A DNA stretch of 64,000 nucleotides. Source: Pseudomonadota bacterium (lineage in GTDB: Bacteria > Pseudomonadota > Gammaproteobacteria > Steroidobacterales > Steroidobacteraceae). Within the stretch, counting starts at the first letter, position 1; each line of letters begins with the position of its first letter. The position numbers and the translations under genes are program-made. Below the pieces are notes generated by a model. The model had not been told where the DNA came from, searched no databases, and worked only from the letters and a program-made list of their open reading frames with translations. The stretch spans positions 117,739 to 181,738 of the forward strand of contig JAJYUL010000002.1 in NCBI GenBank assembly GCA_021792555.1, given 5' to 3'. This document shows, piece by piece, positions 7,392-15,470 of this stretch.

Positions 7392-8872
7392 GCGCGCTGC
7401 TTGCTGTGCCGGTAGCCGTAGAACACGTAGATCGCCCCGCCGATGAACGTCCAGACCACCAGCCGGATCCAGGTCGCGTCGGACAGGAAGTACGTCATGC
7501 CGAGACAGACCGCCGCGCCGAGGGGACACAGCAGCCACGCCCACGGCACGCGGAACGGCCGCGGCACATCCGGGCGCGTATAGCGCATCACCAGCACCCC
7601 GATGCACACCACGGCGAACGCCAGCAGAATGCCGATCGAGATCAGGTCCGCCAGCACATCGAGCGGGAAGACCCCTGCGATCAGTGCCGCGCCGATGCCG
7701 GTGATCGCCGTGGACACGTGCGGGGTCTTGTAGCGCGGATGACAGCGGCTCATCGCCGGCGGCAGCAGCCCGTCATCGGCCATGGACAGCAGAATGCGCG
7801 GCTGACCGAGGATGGAGGTCAGAATGACGGAAGTCATCCCGATGATGGTCCCGAGCGTGACCAGCGAGCGCAGCCAGGTGAGCGCCGGATGCGCATTGAG
7901 GGCGACGGACACGGGATCGGCCACGTTGAGCTTCAGATACGGCACCATGCCGGTGACCACCGCCGCCATCGCCACGTACAGCAGCGTCGAGATGACCAGC
8001 GTGCCGATGATGCCGACCGGCAGATCGCGCTGTGGATTGCGCGCCTCGAGGGCCGTGGTCGAGGCGGTGTCGAATCCCACATAGGAGAAGAAGATGATGC
8101 CCGCGCCCTGCATCACCCCGGACCAGCCGAAGTGCCCGAATGTGCCGGTGTTGGGCGGGATGTAGGGATGCCAGTTGGACGCGGAGATGAACTTCATCCC
8201 CGCCACGATCACGATCAGAATGACCGCGACCTTCAGGGCCACCATGAAATTCGTGACTCGGGCGGTCTCCTGGATGCCCGCATAACACAGAGCGCTGAGC
8301 GCCAGCACGATCAGCACCGCCGGCACATTCATGATCGCGCCCGTGGCCACCAGGTGACCGGCGGCGTTTTGCTGAAACGGCGCATTGATCCACGTGCCCG
8401 GCAGGTGAATGCCCCAGTCGGCCAGCAGACTCGCCACGTACGCCGACCAGCTCACCGCGACCGCCGAGGCCGAGATGCCGTACTCGAGCAGCAGATTCCA
8501 GCCGATGAACCACGCGACCACCTCGCCGAGGGTCGCGTACGTGTAGCTGTAGGCGCTGCCGGGCACGGGCAGGAACGCGGCGAACTCCGCGTAGCACAGC
8601 GCCGCAAGCCCGCTGCCGAAGGCGGCGATGCCGAGCGAAATGGTGATCGCAGGTCCCGACTGGTTCGCCGCCACCGTGCCGGTGAGCACGAAGATGCCGG
8701 TGCCGATGGTCGCGCCGATGCCGATCGCCATCAGCGCCCAGACGGACAGCGCCTGCTTCAGCCGCTCGGCTCCGGCGCGCTCGCGCGCCACCACGGGGTG
8801 CACCGCGAACAGCTTGCTCAGCAGCGACTGGCGCGCCGCGGCCGGTGCGTCGCTCTCGGTGGCGTCGTTCAT
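7388..8872 (-). CDS. APC-family amino acid/polyamine permease
   Basis: A 494-residue inner-membrane protein with about 12 hydrophobic segments, of the cationic-amino-acid (CAT/YfnA-like) branch of the APC superfamily. The first helix carries the substrate-binding signature GIGATIGTGIFVLTG. IIFFSYVGFDTASTTALEARN is the usual mid-protein motif. The start at ATG 8872 removes about 70 upstream residues of low-complexity, non-homologous sequence. It is coupled to aguA by an ATGA overlap, so agmatine or arginine are likely substrates (inference). It is divergent from icd across 173 bp. Confidence 0.88.
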   Translation of the reverse strand: MNDATESDAPAAARQSLLSKLFAVHPVVARERAGAERLKQALSVWALMAIGIGATIGTGIFVLTGTVAANQSGPAITISLGIAAFGSGLAALCYAEFAAFLPVPGSAYSYTYATLGEVVAWFIGWNLLLEYGISASAVAVSWSAYVASLLADWGIHLPGTWINAPFQQNAAGHLVATGAIMNVPAVLIVLALSALCYAGIQETARVTNFMVALKVAVILIVIVAGMKFISASNWHPYIPPNTGTFGHFGWSGVMQGAGIIFFSYVGFDTASTTALEARNPQRDLPVGIIGTLVISTLLYVAMAAVVTGMVPYLKLNVADPVSVALNAHPALTWLRSLVTLGTIIGMTSVILTSILGQPRILLSMADDGLLPPAMSRCHPRYKTPHVSTAITGIGAALIAGVFPLDVLADLISIGILLAFAVVCIGVLVMRYTRPDVPRPFRVPWAWLLCPLGAAVCLGMTYFLSDATWIRLVVWTFIGGAIYVFYGYRHSKQRA

Positions 8873-9045
8873 GATCCAGGCAACCCCCGTCGGTCGAATA
8901 TTCTGGGCGGCAAGTTTCGCATAGATGGGCCGCACCTGCCCGGGACGACTCCGGCCGCGCGCCGCGGCGGCGGAGCCCGTGCTAGGATTGCCGGCCCTCG
9001 GCCGCAGCCGGGAGGCTTCCCCGATCGATTTGAGGAGTCCGCACC

Positions 9046-10353
9046 ATGTCCAGCGTCCCCGCCCCGAAGGTCGTCCCACCCACCGCCGGGGCCAAGATCA
9101 CCATCCGCGACGGCAAGCTCATCGTTCCGGACAATCCCATCATCCCGTTCATCGAGGGCGACGGGACCGGGCCGGACATCTGGCGCGCCGCGGTACGGGT
9201 GATGGACGCGGCCGTGGCGCACGCCTACGGCGGCCGCCGCAAGATCCACTGGATGGAGGTCTACGCCGGGGAAAAGGCGTTCAAGCAATTCAATAACTGG
9301 CTGCCGGATGAGACGGTGGCGGCCTGCCGCGATTACCTGGTCTCGATCAAGGGGCCGCTCACCACGCCGGTCGGCGGCGGCATCCGCTCGCTGAACGTGG
9401 CGCTGCGCCAGATGCTCGACCTGTACGTGTGCCTGCGCCCGGTGCGCTGGTTCAAGGGCGTGCCCTCGCCGGTCAGGCACCCGGAGAAGGTGGACATGGT
9501 GATCTTTCGCGAGAACACCGAGGACATCTACGCGGGCATCGAGTTCGAGAGCGGCACCGCCGAGAACAGCGAGTTCCTGGCGCTGTTCAAGCAGCACTTC
9601 CCCAAGGCGTTCGCCAAGATCCGCTTCCCGGAGAGCTCCGGCATCGGCATCAAGCCCGTCTCGCGCGAGGGCTCCGAGCGCCTCATCCGCTCGGCGATCG
9701 AATACGCCATCACCAACAAGCGCCGCAGCCTGACGCTGGTGCACAAGGGCAACATCCAGAAATTCACCGAGGGCGCATTCCGCAACTGGGGCTACCAGCT
9801 CGCCGAGCGCGAATTCCCCGCGCAGACCTATACCTGGGAACAGTGGGAGCGCACCAAGGCGGCCCAGGGCGAGAAGGCCGCGAATGCCGAGATGGACGCT
9901 GCCGCGCGCGCCGGCCGGATCATCGTCAAGGACGCGATCGCCGACATCACGCTGCAGCAGGTGCTGACCCGCCCGGCGGAATTCGACGTCATCGCCACGC
10001 TGAACCTCAACGGCGATTACCTCTCCGATGCACTCGCCGCGCAGGTCGGCGGCATCGGCATCGCCCCGGGCGGCAACATCAACTACCTCACCGGGCATGC
10101 GGTGTTCGAGGCCACGCACGGCACGGCGCCGAAGTACGCCAACCTCGACAAGGTCAACCCCGGCTCGGTGCTGCTGTCCGGGGAGATGATGCTGCGCTAC
10201 ATGGGCTGGACCGAGGCGGCCGATGTCATCATCGGTGCGATGGACAAGACGATCGGTCAGAAGATCGTCACCTATGATTTCGCGCGGCTGATGGACGGCG
10301 CCACGGAGGTGGCGACCTCGGCATTCGGCGATGCCCTGATCCGCAACCTCTGA
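9046..10353 (+). CDS. icd: isocitrate dehydrogenase (NADP+)
   Basis: TCA-cycle enzyme of the E. coli Icd type, 435 residues, a cytoplasmic dimer. Substrate-binding [20 protein letters not shown] contains the regulatory Ser in [20 protein letters not shown] and [17 protein letters not shown] follow. The Lys-Tyr pair in APKYAN corresponds to the NADP+-selecting residues of the E. coli enzyme, so NADP+ use is expected. A strong GAGGAG lies 8 bases before ATG 9046. It is a single gene followed closely by the Nudix gene on the same strand. Confidence 0.96.
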   Translation: MSSVPAPKVVPPTAGAKITIRDGKLIVPDNPIIPFIEGDGTGPDIWRAAVRVMDAAVAHAYGGRRKIHWMEVYAGEKAFKQFNNWLPDETVAACRDYLVSIKGPLTTPVGGGIRSLNVALRQMLDLYVCLRPVRWFKGVPSPVRHPEKVDMVIFRENTEDIYAGIEFESGTAENSEFLALFKQHFPKAFAKIRFPESSGIGIKPVSREGSERLIRSAIEYAITNKRRSLTLVHKGNIQKFTEGAFRNWGYQLAEREFPAQTYTWEQWERTKAAQGEKAANAEMDAAARAGRIIVKDAIADITLQQVLTRPAEFDVIATLNLNGDYLSDALAAQVGGIGIAPGGNINYLTGHAVFEATHGTAPKYANLDKVNPGSVLLSGEMMLRYMGWTEAADVIIGAMDKTIGQKIVTYDFARLMDGATEVATSAFGDALIRNL

Positions 10354-10375
10354 GCCACGCTGCGGGAGAGGGGTC

Positions 10376-10999
10376 ATCGACAGGACGACCGTCATCCTCG
10401 ATTGGGCGCGCAAGGTCCGCTCCCTGGCGCAAAGCGGCCTTGCATTCACCCGCGACCCCTTCGACCGCGAGCGCTACATGGAGCTGCAGCGTCTCGCGGC
10501 CGCCCTCCTCGCCGGCGAGCTCGAAATCCCGCTCGAGCGCGCCGAGGCGTTCTGGAGCGGCGAGGAGGGCTACGCGACCCCGAAGGTCGACGTGCGCGGC
10601 GGCGTGTTCACGGCGGACCGGGTGCTGCTGGTGCGCGAGCGAGCCGACGGCAGGTGGACGCTGCCCGGCGGATGGGTCGACGTCAACGACTCGCCCGCCG
10701 AGGCGGTCGAGCGGGAGATCCGCGAGGAGTCCGGCTACCACGCCCGGGCCGTGAAGCTCGCCGCGCTCATCGACCGGCGCAAGCATCCGCATCCGCCGAG
10801 CGTCCATCACATCTACAAGCTGATGTTCGTCTGTGAGTTGACCGGAGGCGACGCCGCGCTCAGCGTCGAGACCGACGCGGTGGCGTTCTTCCCGGTGAAT
10901 TCGCTGCCGGAACTGTCCAGCGGCCGCGTGCTCGCCCCGCAGATCGAGCGGCTCTACCAGCATCACCTGCACCGGGATCTGCCGGCCGACTTCGACTAG
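10376..10999 (+). CDS. Nudix hydrolase with N-terminal Nudix_N-type domain
   Basis: Hydrolase of a nucleoside-diphosphate-X substrate. The Nudix box is clear: GGWVDVNDSPAEAVEREIREESGY. The first ATG in frame is 10478, but conserved N-terminal homology (ILDWARKVRSLAQSGLAFTR, then DPFDRERY) continues upstream of it. Between the in-frame stop at 10337 and 10478 there is no ATG, GTG or TTG. An ATC codon at 10376 sits 7 bases after GGAG (10365-10368), so I give that as the likely start. An alternative is translation from 10478 (173 residues) or a base error. The family often acts on ADP-ribose-like compounds; the substrate is not shown here. Confidence 0.8.
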   Translation: MDRTTVILDWARKVRSLAQSGLAFTRDPFDRERYMELQRLAAALLAGELEIPLERAEAFWSGEEGYATPKVDVRGGVFTADRVLLVRERADGRWTLPGGWVDVNDSPAEAVEREIREESGYHARAVKLAALIDRRKHPHPPSVHHIYKLMFVCELTGGDAALSVETDAVAFFPVNSLPELSSGRVLAPQIERLYQHHLHRDLPADFD

Positions 11000-11062
11000 G
11001 CCGCCGCTGCGGGCCGCCCGTCCCCATTGATCGGGCCGGCCCAGCCGGTAGACTCCCCGCCC

Positions 11063-11263
11063 ATGAACCGCATCCTCATCGTGCTCGGCGTCGTGCTGAT
11101 CGTGCTCGGCCTCGGCTGGTCGTGGGTCAGACGATTGCCGCTGTTCAAGCTGCCGGGCGACATCGTCATCGACCGGCCGGGGTTTCAGTTCTTCTTTCCC
11201 ATCACCACCATGCTGCTGGTAAGCCTGGTGATCTCGATCGTGGCGTGGATCCTGCGCCGCTGA
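11063..11263 (+). CDS. DUF2905-type small membrane protein
   Basis: A 66-residue protein with two hydrophobic helices (residues about 3-20 and 45-63). Between them is the short loop LPLFKLPGDIVIDRPGFQFF that typifies the DUF2905 family of small inner-membrane proteins of unknown function. ATG 11063 was chosen because family homology begins there. It follows the Nudix gene by 63 bp on the same strand and is convergent with the aminotransferase gene. Confidence 0.85.
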   Translation: MNRILIVLGVVLIVLGLGWSWVRRLPLFKLPGDIVIDRPGFQFFFPITTMLLVSLVISIVAWILRR

Positions 11264-11273
11264 TGCGGCGCGC

Positions 11274-12452
11274 TCACGCGCCTGCGCGCTCCAGCCGCCG
11301 CGCGAAGGCGGCGAGCCGCTCGGCCGCCGCATCGAGGGTCGCATCGCGCTTGGCGATGCACAGACGCACGCACGAGAGCCGGATGGGCCCGGCATAAAAC
11401 GGGGACAGCGGAATCGCGGCCACCCCCGCCTCGGTCAGCATCCGCTCGGCGAACTCGGCATCGCCCGGCGGAGCAACGGCACTGAAATCGAGCAGCTGGA
11501 AAAAGGTGCCCTGCGCCGGTGGCAGCTTAAGCCCGCCGCCGGCGAGCGCCGCGCGCAGCCGGTTGCGCTTGGCCTGGAAGAACCCCGCGAGGTCCCGCCC
11601 GGTGCCCGGCCGCTCGATGAGGTAGTCCGCGATCGCGCGCTGCAGCGGATGGGCGATGCTGAAGGTGTTGAACTGATGCACCTTGCGCAGCTCGGCGGTG
11701 AGCGCCGCGGGCGCGATCGCGTAGCCGACGCGCAGCCCGGTGGCATGCAGCGTCTTGCCGAAGGAGAACACCGCGAGACTGCGCGCGCGCAGCTCCGGAT
11801 GGGCGAGCACCGAGGCATGGGCCCGGCCGTCGAACACCATGTGCTCGTAGACTTCATCCGAGAGCACCGTGATGTCGTGGCCGCGGATGGCCGCGGCGAG
11901 CGCATCAAGATCGCCGCTCGTGGCGACCGTGCAGGCGGGGTTGTGCGGGGAGTTGATGAGAATCAGCCGGGTGCGCGGGCCGATCGCCGCGCGCACGCGG
12001 TCCCAGTCGTAGCGGAAATCCGGCGGCAGGAGCGGCAGACGGACGCAGCGCGCTCCGGCAAGGCGCACCGCCGGTTCGTAGGCGTCGTACGCCGGATCGA
12101 ACGCGATCACCTCGTCACCGGCGCCGACCACCGCCTGGATGCCCGAGTAGATCGCTTCCGTGGCGCCGAGCGTCACGGTGATCTCACTCTCCGGATCGAA
12201 GCTCAGTCCGTAGCTCGCCTCGAGCTTGCGCGCGATCCCCTCGCGCAGCCCCGGCACACCCTCCATGGGCGCGTACTGATTGTGGCCGTCGCGCATCGCA
12301 CGCGCCACGAGCTCGGCGAGCAGCGGATCGATGTCGTAGTCGGGGAACCCCTGGCCGAGATTGATCGCGCCGAGCGCCTGCGCGCGGCGCGACATCACGG
12401 TGAAGATCGTCGTGCCGACGTCGGGAAGCTTGCTGCGCCCGTGCCAGCTCAT
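11274..12452 (-). CDS. class I PLP aminotransferase (YbdL/KAT-like)
   Basis: A 392-residue fold-type I aminotransferase. INLGQGFPDYD lies near the N-terminus, ITVTLGATEAIYSGIQA at the cofactor pocket, INSPHNPACT is the substrate/PLP motif, VLSDEVYEHMVFDG follows, and the PLP lysine is in FSFGKTLHATGLRVGY. The GQGFPD signature is typical of methionine-oxo-acid (YbdL) and kynurenine/glutamine transaminases. It lies 28 bp after the polyphosphate-glucokinase-like gene on the same strand, probably one transcript. The preferred amino donor cannot be decided from sequence. Confidence 0.88.
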   Translation of the reverse strand: MSWHGRSKLPDVGTTIFTVMSRRAQALGAINLGQGFPDYDIDPLLAELVARAMRDGHNQYAPMEGVPGLREGIARKLEASYGLSFDPESEITVTLGATEAIYSGIQAVVGAGDEVIAFDPAYDAYEPAVRLAGARCVRLPLLPPDFRYDWDRVRAAIGPRTRLILINSPHNPACTVATSGDLDALAAAIRGHDITVLSDEVYEHMVFDGRAHASVLAHPELRARSLAVFSFGKTLHATGLRVGYAIAPAALTAELRKVHQFNTFSIAHPLQRAIADYLIERPGTGRDLAGFFQAKRNRLRAALAGGGLKLPPAQGTFFQLLDFSAVAPPGDAEFAERMLTEAGVAAIPLSPFYAGPIRLSCVRLCIAKRDATLDAAAERLAAFARRLERAGA

Positions 12453-12480
12453 CGCTCGATGGCGCCGCGCGCCGGGCGCA

Positions 12481-13236
12481 TCAGAGGCCCGCTTCGCTGA
12501 CCGCGACCGCCGCGCCGATCACCCCGGCCTGCCCGGCGAACTGCGCCGGGCGGATCCGCGCCTCGGAGCGCAGCAGGGGCGCGAAATCCGCGAACCGCTC
12601 GCTGATCGCGCCGCCGAGGACGAACAGGTCCGGCCAGAACATCGCGTGCATGCGCTCGAGGTACACGTTGACCCGCTCGATCCATCCCTCCCAGTCGAGG
12701 TTCTGCACCGTTTTCACGTGCGCCGACGCCCACTTTTCCGCGTCCATGCCGTTGAGCTCCATGTGGCCGAGCTCGGTGTTCGGGAACAGATGCCCGCCGG
12801 TGAACAGCGCCGTGCCGATGCCCGTGCCGAAGGTGAGCATGATGACCGTGCCGGGCTCGCCCCGGCCGGCTCCGAAGCGCACTTCTGCAAGCCCCGCCGC
12901 ATCGGCGTCGTTCAGGAACAGCGCCGGCCGGTTCAGCGTGCGGCGCACGAGCGCCGCGCCGTCAGCCCCGATCCAGGCGTGATCGACGTTCGCGGCCGTA
13001 CGCGCCCGTCCATGCTTGACCACCGCGGGAAACGCGAGCCCGATCGGACCGGTGGCCTGCGGCAAGCGCGCCGCCAGCGCCGCGATCACCGGCATCATCG
13101 CCTCCGGCGTCGCCGGGCGCGGCGTCGGCGCCGAAATCAGCTCTCCGACCAGCTTCCCCGCCTTGATATCCACGACCCCCGCCTTGATCGAGGATCCGCC
13201 GACGTCGATACCCAACACGTAGCCCGTCATGCTCAT
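12481..13236 (-). CDS. ppgK: polyphosphate glucokinase-like ROK kinase
   Basis: A 251-residue ROK-family sugar kinase: LGIDVGGSSIKAG phosphate-1 motif near the N-terminus, LFLNDADAAGLAE with the catalytic Asp, and MLTFGTGIGTALF as phosphate-2. The segments NTELGHMELNG and WEGWIERVNVYLERMHAMFW are those of strictly polyphosphate-using glucokinases (PpgK), which phosphorylate glucose with polyP instead of ATP. These are better known from actinobacteria. The start is uncertain among GTG 13242, ATG 13236 and ATG 13230, none with a strong ribosome binding site. The phosphoryl donor is inferred from family features. Confidence 0.8.
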   Translation of the reverse strand: MSMTGYVLGIDVGGSSIKAGVVDIKAGKLVGELISAPTPRPATPEAMMPVIAALAARLPQATGPIGLAFPAVVKHGRARTAANVDHAWIGADGAALVRRTLNRPALFLNDADAAGLAEVRFGAGRGEPGTVIMLTFGTGIGTALFTGGHLFPNTELGHMELNGMDAEKWASAHVKTVQNLDWEGWIERVNVYLERMHAMFWPDLFVLGGAISERFADFAPLLRSEARIRPAQFAGQAGVIGAAVAVSEAGL

Positions 13237-13332
13237 GCTCACAAGTCTTGAGGAAATCGGCGGCCGCCCGCCGCGGCCGACTGTATCACTATCGCGGCGC
13301 GGCCGGACGCTCCGCTCGCGCCGGCCGTTGCC

Positions 13333-14673
13333 TCACACGTTCAGCAGCAGATGCTCGCGCTCCCAGGAGCTGATGACCTGCAGGAACACCTCGTACTCGG
13401 CCTCCTTCACGATGGTGAACGCCGACACGAACGGCTCGCCAAGGATCTTCACCAGCGCCGCACTGCGGCGCAGCTCGCGCAGCGCCTCATCGAGCGAGCG
13501 CGGCAGGCCGAACGGCAGCTCATGGGCGCTGCCGGAGATCGGCTCGGACGGCTGCAGGCCCTCGATCATGCCGAGATAGCCGCAGGCAAGCGACGCGGCG
13601 AGCGCGATGTACGGGTTGGCGTCGGCGCCGCTGATGCGATTCTCGACCCTTCGGTCCTCGGGGGCCGACATCGGCACGCGCAGTCCCGCCGTGCGGTTGT
13701 CGTAGCCCCACTGCGCGTTGATGGGGGCCGACAGGTAGCGCGTGAGGCGCCGGTACGAGTTGACATTGGCGCAAAACAGCGCCATGGCAGCCGGCAGGTA
13801 CTTCTGCAGGCCGCCGATGTGCGCGAAGAACAGCGCCGAGGGGCTGCCGTCCGGGTTGCTGAACACGTTGCGCCGCGTCTTGATGTCGATGATGCTCTGG
13901 TGGATGTGCATGGCGCTGCCGGGCTCCTTGGCATGGGGCTTGGCCATGAACGTGGCGTACATCTTGTGCCGCAGCGCCGCCTCACGCGCGGTGCGCTTGA
14001 ACAGAAACGCCTGGTCGGCCAGATCCATCGGATGCCCGTGGATCAGATTGATCTCCATCTGCGCCGGACCGTCCTCGTGGATCAGAGTGTCGATCTCGAT
14101 GTCCTGATCCTCGCAGAACTGGTAGATGTCATCGAACAGAGGATCGAACTCGTTGACCGCGGCGATGCTGTAGGACTGGCGGCCCGGCTCGGCGCGTCCC
14201 GAGCGTCCGACCGGCGGGCGCAGCGGGTAGTCGGCGTCCTTGTTCTGCTCGACCAGGTAGAACTCGAGCTCGGGAGCGACCACCGGCTCCCAGCCGCGCT
14301 GGGCATACAGCTCCACGACGTTGCGCAGCACGTGGCGCGGCGCCATGGTCACGCGCCGGCCGTCGGCGTAGAAGCAGTCGTGTATGACCTGTGCGGTCGG
14401 CTCGGCCGCCCAGGGCACGCGCCGCACCGTCTTCGGATCGGCCTTGAGAATGATGTCGATTTCCGCCGGACTCATCGCCTGCCCGGTGTCGGGCGGATAG
14501 TCTCCGGTGACCGTCTGCAGAAAAACGCTCTCGGGCAGGCGCATGCCGCCGTCCTCGGCAAACTTCTCCGCCGGCATGATCTTGCCGCGCGCGATGCCCG
14601 CCATGTCGGGGATGATGGCCTCGACTTCGGAGATGCTGTGATCACGAAAGAACTGACCGACTTCGCTGACCAT
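13333..14673 (-). CDS. puuA: gamma-glutamylputrescine synthetase
   Basis: Glutamine-synthetase-fold ligase of 446 residues that joins glutamate to putrescine with ATP, the first step of the Puu route. Seen: VVAPELEFYLVEQN metal-binding Glu, DGPAQMEINLIHG, HIHQSIIDIKT, and NRISGADANPYIALAASLACG, all in the order of the PuuA/GS III-like subfamily and lacking the adenylylation loop of GlnA. ATG 14673 follows 11 bases after the puuD stop, with AGGGCAGG upstream; a TTG at 14688 would instead overlap puuD. The operon runs puuD-puuA. The preferred polyamine may be putrescine, but related enzymes accept other amines. Confidence 0.88.
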   Translation of the reverse strand: MVSEVGQFFRDHSISEVEAIIPDMAGIARGKIMPAEKFAEDGGMRLPESVFLQTVTGDYPPDTGQAMSPAEIDIILKADPKTVRRVPWAAEPTAQVIHDCFYADGRRVTMAPRHVLRNVVELYAQRGWEPVVAPELEFYLVEQNKDADYPLRPPVGRSGRAEPGRQSYSIAAVNEFDPLFDDIYQFCEDQDIEIDTLIHEDGPAQMEINLIHGHPMDLADQAFLFKRTAREAALRHKMYATFMAKPHAKEPGSAMHIHQSIIDIKTRRNVFSNPDGSPSALFFAHIGGLQKYLPAAMALFCANVNSYRRLTRYLSAPINAQWGYDNRTAGLRVPMSAPEDRRVENRISGADANPYIALAASLACGYLGMIEGLQPSEPISGSAHELPFGLPRSLDEALRELRRSAALVKILGEPFVSAFTIVKEAEYEVFLQVISSWEREHLLLNV

Positions 14674-14684
14674 GGTCCTGCCCT

Positions 14685-15440
14685 TCAACGGTTATGCGCG
14701 CGCTCGCGGCACGCTGCGCCGAACGCCGCGAACAGCGCACGAGAGAACGGATTGCCCATGACTTTCCATTCCGGGTGCCACTGCACGGCCAGAGCGAACC
14801 CCGGGGCGTCCGCCACGCGGAACGCCTCGATCAGCCCGTCGGGCGCATGGGCCTCCACGATGAGGCCGCGGCCCAGCCGGTCGATCCCCTGCCAGTGCAG
14901 GGAATTCACGCGCACGCGCTCGGCGCCGGCGAGCCGGCGCAACAGCCCATCGGGCTCGAGCGTGACGTCATGCGCCGGCCCGTACTGCACCTCGAGCGGC
15001 TGCGTCTCGTCGTCGCGATGATCGAGATAGCCCGACACCTCGTGCACGCGCTGATGCAGGCTCCCGCCGAAGGCGACGTTGACCTCCTGGAAGCCCCGAC
15101 AGATGCCGAGCACCGGCACGCCGCGCTCGACGGCCTTGCGGATCAGCGGCAGCGTGGTCGCATCGCGGGCCGGATCGTGCAGCGTGCCCGGCACGCTCGG
15201 CGGGCCGGCGTAATGGTGCGGCTCGACGTTCGAGGGACTGCCGGTGAACAGCAGTCCGTCCAGCCGCTCAAGCAGCTCATCGAAACCGAGCTCATCGGCA
15301 AGCGAGGGGATGATGAGCGGCAGCGCATCGGCCGCATCGATCAGCGCCCGCGCGTATTTCTCGGCCGCCGCGTGAAACGCATGCGCGCCGAGCATGCGGC
15401 GGTCAGCGGGAAGGCCAATGAGGGGGCGCGAGAATGCCAT
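14685..15440 (-). CDS. puuD: gamma-glutamyl-GABA hydrolase
   Basis: Class I glutamine-amidotransferase-like hydrolase, 251 residues, which releases GABA and glutamate at the end of the Puu pathway. The nucleophile is the cysteine of LGICRGFQEVNVAFGG, and the His-Glu pair is in VQWHPEWKVMGNP. ATG 15440 faces the puuB start only 30 bp away, so promoter sequence must lie in that gap or inside the genes. puuC (aldehyde dehydrogenase) is absent from the window. Confidence 0.9.
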   Translation of the reverse strand: MAFSRPLIGLPADRRMLGAHAFHAAAEKYARALIDAADALPLIIPSLADELGFDELLERLDGLLFTGSPSNVEPHHYAGPPSVPGTLHDPARDATTLPLIRKAVERGVPVLGICRGFQEVNVAFGGSLHQRVHEVSGYLDHRDDETQPLEVQYGPAHDVTLEPDGLLRRLAGAERVRVNSLHWQGIDRLGRGLIVEAHAPDGLIEAFRVADAPGFALAVQWHPEWKVMGNPFSRALFAAFGAACRERAHNR

Positions 15441-15470
15441 GTGAATGGCGTTTATTATAAGAGAATCGCC
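15441..15470. promoter_or_regulatory. symmetric bidirectional promoter between puuD and puuB
   Basis: The whole divergent gap is 30 bp. It contains one AT-rich core, TTTATTATAAG (15451-15461). This gives a perfect TATAAT on the minus strand (15459-15454) and an overlapping TATAAG on the plus strand (15456-15461). Predicted starts fall within a few bases of both ATGs, so both mRNAs would have almost no 5' leader. ATGGCG (15445-15450) and CGCCAT (15467-15472) form an inverted repeat around the core. No good -35 is visible for either direction. Confidence 0.6.
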
